A DNA stretch of 64,000 bases from Bacteroidota bacterium (lineage in GTDB: Bacteria > Bacteroidota > Bacteroidia > UBA4408): positions 98,803-162,802 of the forward strand of contig CAUJCU010000019.1 in the NCBI GenBank assembly GCA_963169745.1, given 5' to 3'. Below, piece after piece: positions 25,352 through 34,981 of this stretch (the first letter of the stretch is position 1; each line of letters opens with the position of its first letter). The notes under the pieces are model-generated. The model saw only the letters and a program-made list of their open reading frames with translations, did no database searches and had not been told where the DNA came from. The translations under genes were made by a program, and so were the position numbers.

Positions 25352-27247
25352 ATGTTTAAAAATTGGAACCTTCAAGATGTTGTTGAATCCCAGTATAGTT
25401 ATGTTGATATTGTCATAGCTGTACTTACGGCTTTATTGTTGCTGCCTTACTTGTTTGTAGCACAATACAATGTTCCTTCTGTTGACGATTATTCTTATGC
25501 CCTTAAAGCTCTTGATTTTGGGTATTGGGGAGGACAAGCAGAAGCCTATAAACAATGGAACGGACGCTATTTTGCAAGTTTTATTTTATGTTTAAATATC
25601 ATATCAGGAAAAGGATTGTTTTTTTACAAACTTTTGCCGGTGGTGCTTATTTTTATGAGTATTCATGCTATTTATAAAATCTTATCGGAGTTTAGCCATG
25701 ATATATCTAAATTAAGTTTGACGGTACTGAGTACTTTTATCGTACTCACTTACCTCAATTTTATGCCAAGTATTGCACAGGGCATTTATTGGGAGCCCGG
25801 AGCCATAACCTACCATTTGGGAAACATTGTGTTTACCTATTTTTTAGGAAATTTGATTCAATGCTTTACCAAGAGTAACGCGCTAAGTTTAAAATTAAAA
25901 CTTATACCGCTAACGATACTTGCCTGTGGATTAAATGAGAGTATAATGATTGCAGTTGTTTTAGTTACAGCTACAGCTTTGTTAATGGCTTATAAATACC
26001 ATAAACCATTACAGTTATACATTACTAGTTTATTGATTTTAGCTATACTGTGTACAGTTATTATGGCTGTTGCTCCAGGAAATCATATTCGGGACATAGG
26101 CTTTTTAGATCCTCAAAAAAAGAATTTTACATATACTATAACCGCTTCATTTTCTACACTATTTAGCTATCTAAAACAATGGTTGCTTACTCCGAGTATG
26201 CTGCTTTTTAGTTTGTCAACAGCAGTCATTTTTGTGAAAATTCAAGCTCCCAATCAAATTAAAGATAACCGTAGCTTTATAAAATTTCTGATTGTCTTTG
26301 TTGCTGGTTTTTGTATAGTGGCAGCTACTTTGGCTCCCGGATTTTGGAGTACAGGATATATTGCTCCTGATAGAACAATCAATTCTGTGTATTGGGTTTT
26401 TTTATTATGGTGGTTTGTTTCTATGTATTTCTTTTCTGTGCTTATGGTGGGCTACATTCAAAATGTATATATAAGTCAGCATCTTACTTTAGGCCTGTTG
26501 CTTGCTATTTGTGCGTTCTATTATGGGCAATCCTACAATTACAATAGGGCAATAGGCGATATTGTAACCGGACGGGCCTATATTTACCATACCGAGTTTA
26601 AAAACCGCCTTCATCTGATTGAAGATTCCAAAAAAAATTCAATTTGTGAACTCCCGGAGTATTCTGTTATACCCGGAACCATATTTTTTGAAGATTTAAA
26701 ATTTGATTCGGAAGATTGGTTTAATAAAGAGTTTGCACGTTTCTATGGCTTACAGGCGGTGCAACTGGTAAAACAAAAGACTTCTGATATGAGTTCGATT
26801 TGTGTTAACTTTGATGAAAAAGAAACTAAAGGCTTACGTATGCCTGTTAATTTGAGTTCTGATTTTTCTGTTTCAGCACCAAACAGCAATTTTATACAAG
26901 GTGATAACAATTATGGAGCAACCTACGAAACTTCAATTGGACAAATAGACCCTAGCGGTTTAAAGCTCAAACGTATAATTATGACTACTAAATTGTTAAG
27001 TGTATTGCCCGAAGTGAACTGCGTTATGGTTGTTTCTATTGATGATGCTCAAGGTAAAAATGTGATGTGGTTGGGCAAGGATATAGTAAACCCCAACACA
27101 TTGGTAAATCAATGGGGTGACTTTGTTTTTGAATGTACGATAAACGAAAGTATGGCATTAAAGCCTGATAATAAACTATCTGTTTATATTTGGAACAGGG
27201 GAAAAGGGCTTATATATAGTGATGATCTTTGTTTGAGATTTGAGTAG
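25352..27247 (+). CDS. Polytopic membrane protein (DUF6056/GT-C-like) with C-terminal IWNxGK domain
   Basis: 631 residues. About ten hydrophobic helices fill residues 18-395. The first periplasmic loop has VPSVDDYSYA and, further on, WNGRYFASF, the layout of GT-C-like DUF6056 proteins, where the DD pair sits like a catalytic acid. Residues 400-631 are soluble and end in the domain found twice in the lipoprotein at 21422: a W-rich strand, NQWGDFVFEC, and YIWNRGKGLIYSDDL close to the C-terminus. It could add or export sugars of a surface glycan recognised by that domain. It follows the GH16-like gene by 48 bases and ends at a strong terminator, so it is the last gene of the probable operon. Confidence 0.7.
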   Translation: MFKNWNLQDVVESQYSYVDIVIAVLTALLLLPYLFVAQYNVPSVDDYSYALKALDFGYWGGQAEAYKQWNGRYFASFILCLNIISGKGLFFYKLLPVVLIFMSIHAIYKILSEFSHDISKLSLTVLSTFIVLTYLNFMPSIAQGIYWEPGAITYHLGNIVFTYFLGNLIQCFTKSNALSLKLKLIPLTILACGLNESIMIAVVLVTATALLMAYKYHKPLQLYITSLLILAILCTVIMAVAPGNHIRDIGFLDPQKKNFTYTITASFSTLFSYLKQWLLTPSMLLFSLSTAVIFVKIQAPNQIKDNRSFIKFLIVFVAGFCIVAATLAPGFWSTGYIAPDRTINSVYWVFLLWWFVSMYFFSVLMVGYIQNVYISQHLTLGLLLAICAFYYGQSYNYNRAIGDIVTGRAYIYHTEFKNRLHLIEDSKKNSICELPEYSVIPGTIFFEDLKFDSEDWFNKEFARFYGLQAVQLVKQKTSDMSSICVNFDEKETKGLRMPVNLSSDFSVSAPNSNFIQGDNNYGATYETSIGQIDPSGLKLKRIIMTTKLLSVLPEVNCVMVVSIDDAQGKNVMWLGKDIVNPNTLVNQWGDFVFECTINESMALKPDNKLSVYIWNRGKGLIYSDDLCLRFE

Positions 27248-27252
27248 GGTTT

Positions 27253-27290
27253 AAACTAAAAAAGCCGAATTTAATCGGCTTTTTTAGTTT
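27253..27290. terminator. Bidirectional terminator between the membrane protein gene and accC
   Basis: A 16-bp perfect stem (27253-27268 with 27275-27290) and 6-base loop, with the GC core AAGCCGA/TCGGCTT and A/T runs on either side. It lies between two convergent genes and can stop both transcripts. Confidence 0.92.
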
Positions 27291-27304
27291 GCATTGGGTA
27301 ATTA

Positions 27305-28648
27305 TTACAAATCTGATAAATCAAAAGACTCCATAAACTTGGTTGTATAATCACCTTCAATAAATTTTTGATTTTGCATTAGTTTTAAATGAAAGGGGAT
27401 TGTTGTATTGACACCTTCAATAACATATTCGCTTAAGGCTCTATACATTTTATTTATGGCCTCATCACGCGTTTGAGCTACGGTAATAAGTTTGGCAATC
27501 ATACTATCATAATTAGGCGGAATAGTGTATCCTGCATAAACATGCGAATCAACTCGAACACCGTGCCCACCGGGAACGTGTAAATTTGTGATTTTACCGG
27601 GTGATGGCCTAAACCCATTGGCCGGGTCTTCGGCATTAATTCTACATTCAATGGCGTGTAGTTGTGGGTAATAATTTTTTCCACTTATCGGGACTCCTGC
27701 GGCTACCAAAATTTGCTCCCGAATTAAGTCGTAATTAATTACTTCTTCAGTTATTGGATGCTCCACTTGAATTCGTGTGTTCATTTCCATGAAATAGAAA
27801 TTTCTGTGTTTGTCCACCAAAAACTCAACCGTTCCAACACCTTCGTATTTTACAGCTAAGGCGGCTTTAATGGCAGCTTGTCCCATAGCTTCTCGCAGTT
27901 CATCAGTCATAAACGGAGAGGGGGTTTCTTCCACAAGTTTTTGATGTCTTCTTTGAATAGAACAATCCCGTTCACTTAAGTGGCAGGCTTTTCCATACTG
28001 ATCGCCAACTATTTGTATTTCAATATGACGTGGTTCCTCAATGTACTTTTCGAGATACATTCCATCGTTTCCAAATGCAGCAGCAGCTTCTTGGCGTGCA
28101 CTGTCCCATGCTTTTTCCATATCTGCTTCTTCCCAAACAATACGCATGCCTCGACCACCGCCACCGGCTGTGGCTTTTAGAATAATGGGGTACTTAATCT
28201 TTTTAGCTAGCTTTTTTGCTTGATCTAAACTTTGCAATAAGCCATCAGATCCGGGAATAGTGGGTACGCCAGCTTTAGTCATGGTTTCTTTGGCCGATGA
28301 TTTATCACCCATACCTTCAATCATTTCAGGCGAAGCTCCAATAAATTTAATACCGTGTTCTTTACAAATATGGCTAAACTTTGCGTTTTCAGATAAAAAG
28401 CCATATCCGGGATGAATGGCATCAGCATTGGTAATTTCAGCTGCTGAAATAATATTAGAGATTTTTAGGTAAGAGTCTTTGCTTGGTGGCGGGCCTATAC
28501 ACACGGCCTCATCGGCAAATTTAACATGCAAACTATCTTTATCTGCATTAGAATACACGGCTACTGTTTTTATCCCCATTTCGCGACAAGTACGAATGAT
28601 GCGAAGGGCAATTTCGCCTCTGTTAGCAATCAGTATTTTTTTAAACAT
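27305..28648 (-). CDS. accC: Acetyl-CoA carboxylase, biotin carboxylase subunit
   Basis: 447 residues, the normal AccC length. N-terminal [20 protein letters not shown] is the biotin carboxylase signature, followed by the ATP-grasp domain with [14 protein letters not shown] and [19 protein letters not shown], which holds the Mg/ATP and bicarbonate site residues. The C-terminal domain has ECRINAEDP. It carboxylates biotin on AccB using ATP and bicarbonate, the first step of fatty-acid synthesis. It is separated from accB by 48 bases and clearly co-transcribed. Confidence 0.97.
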   Translation of the reverse strand: MFKKILIANRGEIALRIIRTCREMGIKTVAVYSNADKDSLHVKFADEAVCIGPPPSKDSYLKISNIISAAEITNADAIHPGYGFLSENAKFSHICKEHGIKFIGASPEMIEGMGDKSSAKETMTKAGVPTIPGSDGLLQSLDQAKKLAKKIKYPIILKATAGGGGRGMRIVWEEADMEKAWDSARQEAAAAFGNDGMYLEKYIEEPRHIEIQIVGDQYGKACHLSERDCSIQRRHQKLVEETPSPFMTDELREAMGQAAIKAALAVKYEGVGTVEFLVDKHRNFYFMEMNTRIQVEHPITEEVINYDLIREQILVAAGVPISGKNYYPQLHAIECRINAEDPANGFRPSPGKITNLHVPGGHGVRVDSHVYAGYTIPPNYDSMIAKLITVAQTRDEAINKMYRALSEYVIEGVNTTIPFHLKLMQNQKFIEGDYTTKFMESFDLSDL

Positions 28649-28696
28649 AGTAAACTTTAATTACTGTTAAAAGTATGCTTCTATTGAAACTTTCAA

Positions 28697-29212
28697 TTAA
28701 GGTTGAATTAAGAACAATGGTTGATCATATTCAACCGGAGAACCATCATCAACTAATACTTTTACAATGGTGCCGCTAAGTTCGCTTTCTATTTCATTAA
28801 ACAGCTTCATGGCCTCAATAATGCACAAAACTTTTCCACTTTTTATTTCATCACCAACATTTACAAAAGCAGGCTTATCTGGACCCGCTGAACGGTAAAA
28901 TGTTCCAATCATTGGTGATTTTATGGTTAATAAATTAGAAGTATCTGCCGAAGGCGGGGCAGGGCTTGCCGACTTTGTGGCTTCTGTAACTGGTGGCGCA
29001 ACAGGAGCAGCAGCAACGGCTTGCGCAGGAGCTGTAGCCACAGCTTGCGGCATAACAGTAACCGGTGGAGCATAATAAGTAGCTTCATGGCGCGGCTCGG
29101 TTCCATGGCCTGTTTTTATTACTATTTTAAATCCTTTGCTTTCTAACTCCACTTCCGAAACACCAGATTTAGCAACGAACTTTATTAGGTCCTGAATTTC
29201 TTTTAATTCCAT
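28697..29212 (-). CDS. accB: Biotin carboxyl carrier protein of acetyl-CoA carboxylase
   Basis: 171 residues. The N-terminal helical region is joined by an Ala/Pro-rich linker (about 55-90) to the biotinyl domain, with the biotinylation motif EAMKLFNE and acceptor Lys136. The thumb-like SPMIGTFYRS segment is also present. It carries carboxybiotin from AccC to the carboxyltransferase AccAD, which is not in the window. It is preceded by its own TATATTTG element, so accB-accC probably form a transcript distinct from plsX-fabH. Confidence 0.97.
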   Translation of the reverse strand: MELKEIQDLIKFVAKSGVSEVELESKGFKIVIKTGHGTEPRHEATYYAPPVTVMPQAVATAPAQAVAAAPVAPPVTEATKSASPAPPSADTSNLLTIKSPMIGTFYRSAGPDKPAFVNVGDEIKSGKVLCIIEAMKLFNEIESELSGTIVKVLVDDGSPVEYDQPLFLIQP

Positions 29213-29242
29213 AATTGTAATATTGATTTAGAATTCGTTAAC

Positions 29243-29250
29243 GCAAATAT
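29243..29250 (-). promoter_or_regulatory. Probable -7 element of accB-accC
   Basis: TATATTTG on the minus strand, 31 bases before the accB ATG, matches TAnnTTTG. Confidence 0.6.
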
Positions 29251-29312
29251 AATTTTTATCTATTCTTTTTGTACAATTGTTAATAAAATGTGACCCGCTT
29301 CGGTATAGAAAT

Positions 29313-30308
29313 CTAACTGTTATAAGCCCATTTTATATATATGGCTCCCCAGGTAAATCCACCGCCAAAGGCAGCCAATATTAGGTTATCTCCTTTTTTA
29401 AGTTGTTTTTCGTAATCAAACAAGCACAAAGGAAGAGTTCCGGCAGTAGTATTTCCGTACTTTTGAATGTTTAGCATTACTTTTTCGGAGCCTATGCCCA
29501 TGCGATTAGCAGTAGCATCAATAATTCTTTTGTTGGCCTGGTGGGGAACTAACCATGCAACATCATTGGCTGTTAAGTGGTTTTTCTCCATTATTTCAGC
29601 AGAAACTTCGGCCATATTTGTTACCGCAAATTTAAAAACTGCCTGCCCTTCTTGGTAAACGAAATGCTGTTTAGCATCTACGGTTAGGTGTGTTGCCGGA
29701 CTTACTGAGCCGCCAGATTTTTGATGAAGGTGTGTACGGCCTGATCCATCTGTTCTTAATATAGAATCCATGATACCTACTTCTTCGGTTGTGGGTTCTA
29801 ATAAAACTGCGCCAGCACCATCTCCAAAAATTACACAAGTGGCACGGTCCGTATAGTCAATAATAGACGACATTTTATCACCTCCTACAACAACTACTTT
29901 CTTGTGCGTACCGGTTTCGATAAACTTACTGGCAGTTACTAAGCCGAACATAAAACCTGAGCATGCTGCTGCCACATCAAAGCCCCAGGCATTTTTAGCG
30001 CCAACTTTATCACATATTATGTTAGCAGTTGCCGGAAAAGGGAAATCTGGAGTTACTGTACCACAAATTAGTAAATCAATTTCCATAGGATCAATACCCC
30101 TTTTCTTACAAAGCACATTAACAGCTTCGGCACACATATCACTGGTGCCTTTTCCTTCTCCTTTAAGAATTCTTCTTTCATAAATCCCCGTACGGCTAAT
30201 TATCCACTCATCGGTGGTATCTACCATTTTTTCAAGTTCTTGATTAGTCAGTATATACTCGGGCAAATACCCGCCTACGGCAGTTATAGCGGCTCTTATT
30301 TTAGTCAT
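29313..30308 (-). CDS. fabH: 3-oxoacyl-ACP synthase III
   Basis: 331 residues from the ATG at 30308, which overlaps the plsX stop as ATGACTAA; a start further upstream would lie inside plsX and add a non-family tail. The catalytic triad is visible: Cys in [12 protein letters not shown] (residue 116), His in VPHQANKRI and Asn in [10 protein letters not shown]. FabH condenses acetyl-CoA or a short branched acyl-CoA with malonyl-ACP to begin fatty-acid chains. It is translationally coupled to plsX. Confidence 0.97.
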   Translation of the reverse strand: MTKIRAAITAVGGYLPEYILTNQELEKMVDTTDEWIISRTGIYERRILKGEGKGTSDMCAEAVNVLCKKRGIDPMEIDLLICGTVTPDFPFPATANIICDKVGAKNAWGFDVAAACSGFMFGLVTASKFIETGTHKKVVVVGGDKMSSIIDYTDRATCVIFGDGAGAVLLEPTTEEVGIMDSILRTDGSGRTHLHQKSGGSVSPATHLTVDAKQHFVYQEGQAVFKFAVTNMAEVSAEIMEKNHLTANDVAWLVPHQANKRIIDATANRMGIGSEKVMLNIQKYGNTTAGTLPLCLFDYEKQLKKGDNLILAAFGGGFTWGAIYIKWAYNS

Positions 30309-31251
30309 TTTCAAAAAAATCTTTAATTTTTTCATGCAGCTTAGCTTCGGCTATCTGCTTACTTTGAATAATCATATTTTTAATAGCCTCGGCACTTGAA
30401 ATACCATGGCCAATCATAACAGTTCCATTAACACCTAAAATAGGAGTACCTCCATATATTTCATAATTGAAACGATCAAAATAGGCATCACTTCTATTTC
30501 TGTTTTTTATAAGGCTGTAAAAGGCTTCGGCAGTTTTTAAAACTACGTTTCCGGTAAAACCATCGCATACTATTACATCAGCCTTATCACTAAATATATC
30601 ACGCCCTTCTATATTCCCAACAAAATAATAATCTTTTCCGTTTTTCATAAGTTGGTATGCATTTTGAGTTACAAGGTTGCCTTTTTCAGCTTCTTCACCA
30701 ATGTTGAGAAGTGCTATTTTAGGCTGTTTATTGCCGGTAAGAATTGTACTGTAAAGTGAGCCCAACAAACCAAACTGATAGAGTACTTCGGGTTTACAAT
30801 CGGCATTAGAGCCAACATCTAATATTAAACTTACGCCTCCATTTTCTTTTGGTAAAACAGAGGTAATGCAAGGACGCAAAACACCTTTTATAGCTTTAAT
30901 TGTAAGCATAGCTCCTACTAAAGCAGCACCAGTGTTTCCTGCACTGCTAAAAGCTTGAATTTGATTTTCTTGTAATAATTTTAGTCCTACCGAGATACTC
31001 GAATCTGGTTTTTGCGACAAAGCTTTGGTAGGGTGCTCGTGCATGGTTATTTCTTGTGAGCTGTGAACAATATCAAACTGATAATTATCGGTTTGGTATT
31101 GAATTAACTTTTTAGAAATTAGGGATTTATCTCCAATAAGCACCACAGTAGCCGAGTTTTTTAGTTGCTGCTGGGCAAGTATGGCTCCTTTTATGGTAGA
31201 ATCGGGAGCAAAATCGCCTCCCATTATATCAATCCCTATTATAATAGCCAT
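30301..31251 (-). CDS. plsX: Phosphate acyltransferase PlsX
   Basis: 316 residues. [20 protein letters not shown] is the PlsX N-terminus, followed by [29 protein letters not shown] and [17 protein letters not shown]. It makes acyl-phosphate from acyl-ACP for phosphatidic acid synthesis at the membrane. It lies in the widespread yceD-rpmF-plsX-fabH order and overlaps fabH by 8 bases. Confidence 0.97.
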   Translation of the reverse strand: MAIIIGIDIMGGDFAPDSTIKGAILAQQQLKNSATVVLIGDKSLISKKLIQYQTDNYQFDIVHSSQEITMHEHPTKALSQKPDSSISVGLKLLQENQIQAFSSAGNTGAALVGAMLTIKAIKGVLRPCITSVLPKENGGVSLILDVGSNADCKPEVLYQFGLLGSLYSTILTGNKQPKIALLNIGEEAEKGNLVTQNAYQLMKNGKDYYFVGNIEGRDIFSDKADVIVCDGFTGNVVLKTAEAFYSLIKNRNRSDAYFDRFNYEIYGGTPILGVNGTVMIGHGISSAEAIKNMIIQSKQIAEAKLHEKIKDFFEND

Positions 31252-31382
31252 AAGTATTTTTTTGTAAATTGAATGAAAGATAATAATAATTAGGAATTAC
31301 ATGAAAAGCAAAATCCCAATCTCGAAATTTGATTGTACCGTAATTTAAAGATTGGGTTGCTCTTAAAAATAATTCCTTAAAA

Positions 31383-31568
31383 TTATTCTTCTTTAGTTCC
31401 CTTCATTACTTTACGACCACGGTACATACCAGTTTCGGTATTTACACGATGGTATAAAGAAACATCACCCGTAGTTTTATCAACAAATAAAGTACTGGGA
31501 GTGGCATTATCGTGTGTTCTTCTTTTGTCTCTTCTGCTTTTAGATATTTTTCGCTTAGGATGTGGCAT
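31383..31568 (-). CDS. rpmF: 50S ribosomal protein L32
   Basis: 61 residues, starting [19 protein letters not shown], the L32 signature. The zinc-binding cysteines of many L32 proteins are absent, so it is the C-minus type. It lies 23 bases after yceD in the conserved cluster. Confidence 0.96.
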   Translation of the reverse strand: MPHPKRKISKSRRDKRRTHDNATPSTLFVDKTTGDVSLYHRVNTETGMYRGRKVMKGTKEE

Positions 31569-31591
31569 TTTTCTTTGTTTTTATTATATTG

Positions 31592-32131
31592 TTAGTTCAA
31601 ATTTTTAAATTTATTTAATTCTTTCCAAATTGAATTTTCAGTTTCCTCATTTTTAGTATTTTCGGAATGAGGAATTAATTGCTCCAGTTTTTTTAACATA
31701 TTACTATCGCAAACCGAAAAGTCGTTTAATATTTCACATGGAATACATTTAATGGGTAGCTGCAATGCAATCATTTCATATATAAAGTGAGTTAGGTCAA
31801 GTTCAGAATCGTTAGGTGCAATGGCAATAATATTAGGATTATCAGTAAAATCTTCAGCACTTAATTTAACAATGAGTTCATCTTGACCCTTTAAAGGAAT
31901 AAATACTTCGCCTAAACAACGGTCGCACTCTATTTGTACAGATCCGTTAAATTTAAAATGAAGCTGCATTAGAGCACTCATTTTAGTAAAGTCAACATAA
32001 ACAGAAGCCTTCCCTTTTTTTATTAAACTGTTTTCAATTTGTTCAAAGAACGAATTTTCTAAATCAAATTTAAAGTGATGCAAACCATAATTTAAACCTG
32101 AAAAAAAAATTTTTATTGCGTTTTTTCTCAT
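31592..32131 (-). CDS. yceD: DUF177 family protein (YceD), 23S rRNA accumulation protein
   Basis: 179 residues. The DUF177 cysteine pair CDRCLGEVFIPLKG is at about residues 75-90 and a second CIPCE pair at about 138-142. YceD homologues help 23S rRNA accumulation and sit upstream of rpmF in most bacteria, as here. It begins the cluster behind a TATCTTTG promoter element. Confidence 0.88.
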   Translation of the reverse strand: MRKNAIKIFFSGLNYGLHHFKFDLENSFFEQIENSLIKKGKASVYVDFTKMSALMQLHFKFNGSVQIECDRCLGEVFIPLKGQDELIVKLSAEDFTDNPNIIAIAPNDSELDLTHFIYEMIALQLPIKCIPCEILNDFSVCDSNMLKKLEQLIPHSENTKNEETENSIWKELNKFKNLN

Positions 32132-32165
32132 CTTAATTGCACCTCTTAAAAAAAATTCAAGACTG

Positions 32166-32173
32166 CAAAGATA
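32166..32173 (-). promoter_or_regulatory. Probable -7 element of the yceD-rpmF cluster
   Basis: TATCTTTG on the minus strand, 35 bases before the yceD ATG, matches TAnnTTTG. Confidence 0.55.
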
Positions 32174-32373
32174 ACAAAAATTTATGTCTTGAATTAAATA
32201 ACCGCTTATATTTCCTTAATTTTTTGAAAATATCCTTGTTGAAAATTAATAAGGAGCTTAAAAACAGGACTGTTTATATTGTATCTATTTGATAGTCAAT
32301 ATGTATAGATGTAAAGAGGAGTAATTTAGTTAAGTACTTTGTAAAGATTACTTGCTTTGTTTTATAAAAAAAG

Positions 32374-32381
32374 TAATTTTG
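32374..32381 (+). promoter_or_regulatory. Probable -7 element of the TPR protein-ribH unit
   Basis: TAATTTTG matches TAnnTTTG, with a TTG at 32352-32354 giving a 19-base spacer, close to the phylum's promoter geometry. The ATG follows at 32412. Confidence 0.65.
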
Positions 32382-32411
32382 CGCCACCAATTTTCAAAAA
32401 TTTAAAAGAAA

Positions 32412-33089
32412 ATGACTAAAGAAAAAGATGTTTTAGTTGACGTTCAAGAAGTTTACAGTAAAACAGAAAGATACATAGAGGAGAACAAAAAGAGTTTAGC
32501 AATTATCCTTGGTGCGATAGTGCTTGTTATTGGAGGTTATTTTGCATGGGATAGATTGTATGTGAAGCCCTTAGAAGAAGAAGCACGTTCAGCTATGTTC
32601 ATGGCTGAGAAATATTTTGAGAAAGATTCTTTAAATAAGGCTATTAACGGTGATGGAAATTATAAGGGATTTAAATATATTATTCAAGAGTATGGTGTAA
32701 CCAAATCGGCAAATTTAGCTTATTATTACTTAGGAATTGCTTATTTGAATCAAGGTAAGTTCCAAGAGGCCATTGATAACCTTAAAGAATTTGACTCCGA
32801 TGACGAAATATTGGGCTCAGTAGCCATTGGTGCTATTGGAGATGCCCAAATGGAATTAGGTAAAAAAGAGGAAGCTGTTAATTTTTACTTAAAAGCTGCC
32901 AAGAAAAATGATAATAAATTTACAACTCCTTATTATCTTATGAAAGCAGCTATGGCTTATGAAGAGCAAAATGATTATAAGAACGCTGTAAAAATTTATG
33001 AGCAAATAAAATCAAGCTACGCTGAAAGCACAGAGGGACGTGATGTTGAGCGTTATTTAAGTCGTGCTAAAATGCTTTCGGGGGTATAG
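32412..33089 (+). CDS. Membrane-anchored TPR protein (YfgM-like)
   Basis: 225 residues. A cytoplasmic N-terminal segment is followed by one membrane helix (about 28-46, LAIILGAIVLVIGGYFAW). A periplasmic helical domain carries tetratricopeptide repeats (AYYYLGIAYLNQGKFQEAIDN; AIGDAQMELGKKEEAVNFY; AMAYEEQNDYKNAVKIYEQI). YfgM-like proteins associate with the SecYEG translocon and periplasmic chaperones; that role is inferred from architecture only. It precedes ribH by 19 bases, probably in one operon. Confidence 0.82.
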   Translation: MTKEKDVLVDVQEVYSKTERYIEENKKSLAIILGAIVLVIGGYFAWDRLYVKPLEEEARSAMFMAEKYFEKDSLNKAINGDGNYKGFKYIIQEYGVTKSANLAYYYLGIAYLNQGKFQEAIDNLKEFDSDDEILGSVAIGAIGDAQMELGKKEEAVNFYLKAAKKNDNKFTTPYYLMKAAMAYEEQNDYKNAVKIYEQIKSSYAESTEGRDVERYLSRAKMLSGV

Positions 33090-33108
33090 TTTGTAAAACC
33101 TTTTTTAA

Positions 33109-33606
33109 GTGTCATCTATATTAAAAAATCTTTCGGATAACGAGCGTCAATCTCAAATTCCCAATGCCAAAGACATGCGCTTTGGCATTGTTGTTTCTGA
33201 ATGGAATGATGAAGTAACCGAAGCCCTTAAAAAAGGGACTATGAGCACGCTCGTAAAACATGGTGCTTTAGCCGAAAATATACTTATTTCATACGTTCCG
33301 GGGAGCTTTGAATTAACATTAGGTGCCCAATTACAACTTGAAACCGGGCATGTGGATGCTGTAATTTGTTTGGGATGTATTATTCAAGGTGAAACACGTC
33401 ATTTTGAATTTATATGCCAAGCAGTGGCTCAGGGTATTACCCAATTAAGCCTAAAGTTTAACAAACCGGTAATTTTTGGGGTACTAACACCCGACACATT
33501 GCAACAAGCCTTGGAAAGGGCAGGGGGAAAGCACGGCAATAAAGGAGACGAGGCGGCAGCCACAGCAATTAAAATGCTTGCCTTGCAGCAAAAAATTAAG
33601 AATTAA
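33109..33606 (+). CDS. ribH: 6,7-dimethyl-8-ribityllumazine synthase
   Basis: 165 residues, starting with GTG. RFGIVVSEWNDEVTEAL, VPGSFELTLGAQ, CLGCIIQGETRHFEFIC (with the catalytic His at residue 98) and GVLTPDTLQQALERAGGKHGNKGDEAA are the lumazine synthase blocks. It condenses the ribityl pyrimidinedione with dihydroxybutanone phosphate in riboflavin synthesis. The GTG start is chosen because the preceding sequence leads straight out of the TPR gene and no ATG gives a full N-terminus. Confidence 0.96.
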   Translation: MSSILKNLSDNERQSQIPNAKDMRFGIVVSEWNDEVTEALKKGTMSTLVKHGALAENILISYVPGSFELTLGAQLQLETGHVDAVICLGCIIQGETRHFEFICQAVAQGITQLSLKFNKPVIFGVLTPDTLQQALERAGGKHGNKGDEAAATAIKMLALQQKIKN

Positions 33607-33640
33607 TAATTTTTCTATAGTTTTAGGTAAGTTTTTGTCT

Positions 33641-33742
33641 TGTTCTGAAACAGGTTTACACTAAAGAGTGTAAAAATGGACAAAAAAGTAAACTAATGTT
33701 AGGATTAATCAATTAAACTGTAAACTTTTTTAGGACGATTCA
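33641..33742 (+). mobile_element. Possible IS3-like scar next to the Fic pseudogene
   Basis: About 100 bases bounded by TG at 33641 and CA at 33742, the IS3-family terminal pattern, with inward GTTTACA boxes near each end (TGTTCTGAAACAGGTTTACA on the left; TCCTAAAAAAGTTTACA on the right, read on the other strand). The inverted repeat is weak and there is no transposase. The right boundary coincides with the point where Fic homology begins. It is best treated as a candidate only. Confidence 0.3.
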
Positions 33743-34625
33743 GAACGCTTACCGACAAAGAAGTACAGGAATTGCTAAAAGACATCAAAATAACCAAACT
33801 GATAAGTCGTGATGCGCAGGAAGTAATCGGTTATTACGAAGTTTTGAAATTGATTTATGATAATTATTCCTACATAAAACTTTCGGAAAGTTATATTAAA
33901 CAACTGCACCAAATGTTGCTTAAATACCGCAATAAAGATGAACGACACAGAGGTACATACAAGTTTCTATCCAACAATGTAGTAGCCACTTATCTGACAG
34001 GCGAACAACGCACCATTTTTGCAACCACCGAACCTGCATTGGTTGCAGTAGAAATGCAAGAATTGGTAGAGTGGACAAATGAACAGTTAGGACAAAAAAG
34101 TATTCATAAGCTAATTGTTATTGGCAGTTTTATTTATGATTTTTTGAGCATACCCCTTTTCAAAATGGAAACGGAAGACTTTCAAGATTATTGACAACGC
34201 TTTTTTTGTTGCAAAACGATTACGCTTTTATTCAATATATTTCGTTTGAAAACCACATCGAACAAAATAAAAAAACTTATTACGAAGTCTTGATGGACGG
34301 ACAGAAACATCGGGGAACAAAACAAGAACGAATAGATTTGTGGTTGATTTTCTTTTTAGAAAGTCTGAAAACACTTACCGAAAAATTGGAACAAAAATAT
34401 GAAGTATTCAAAACCAAAGGCGGTTATCTTAACGACAGACAAAAGCTGATAAAAGATTTCATTTCAGAAAATCAGCCTATAAAAGTTAGTGATTTAGCAA
34501 AGCAATTTCCCGAAATAGGAATGAGTGCTTTGAAGAAAGATTTACAATATTTAAGGGACGAACAAGTGCTTACAATGATTGGAAAAGGTAAAGGAACTGT
34601 GTATCAATTAAACGAAAAAGTGTAA
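33736..34625 (+). pseudogene. Fic family protein, truncated and frameshifted in the active site
   Basis: Homology to Fic proteins begins without a start codon at about 33736 (RTLTDKEVQELLKDI) and ends at 34625 with a winged-helix tail (VSDLAKQFPEIGMSALKKDL). The N-terminus, including the expected inhibitory motif, is missing. Near 34154-34166 the sequence that should encode HPFQDGNGRLSR has lost a base and its His codon: the upstream frame reads FLSIPLFKMETEDFQDY and stops at 34192, while the next frame resumes as GNGRLSR then LLTT. The intact second half runs through QNDYAFIQYISFEN. The enzyme cannot be made. Confidence 0.85.
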
Positions 34626-34981
34626 CAAGAAAACAGCCCAATCCGATAACACGTGCAACCCTTGCGCAACCTCACTTTCAAACAAATTAAACCCCCAAGC
34701 AGCTAAAAAGTAATCTCATTAGGAGCGATTTATGCACAATATTTTCTCTTCACAAAAAGCATGATTTGTCTTCTTAACAAAGTCTCATTTTAAACGCTTG
34801 AAATTGGACTTATTTGCTTAGTTTATCAAAACAATTGATGAGAAAATTAAGTTATTAGACGGACTGCTGTTAGTGTTCATTGCCGTGAACCTCTTATGGA
34901 AATGTACTTAATTGATTTAAGTAATTTGAAGATGTATAATTTTAGGCTCTAAAGAGAAACTATATATTAACCCTATAAAAC
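34626..34981. other. Gene-free stretch right of the Fic pseudogene
   Basis: 356 bases without an open frame of note, without a T-tailed hairpin and without a copy of the 9-14 kb repeat family. It probably belongs to the same decayed insertion as the pseudogene. Confidence 0.4.

Noticed and set aside
27305..32131. The yceD-rpmF-plsX-fabH-accB-accC gene cluster as a novel system
   Set aside because: This order is widely conserved for phospholipid and fatty-acid synthesis and is ordinary core genome.
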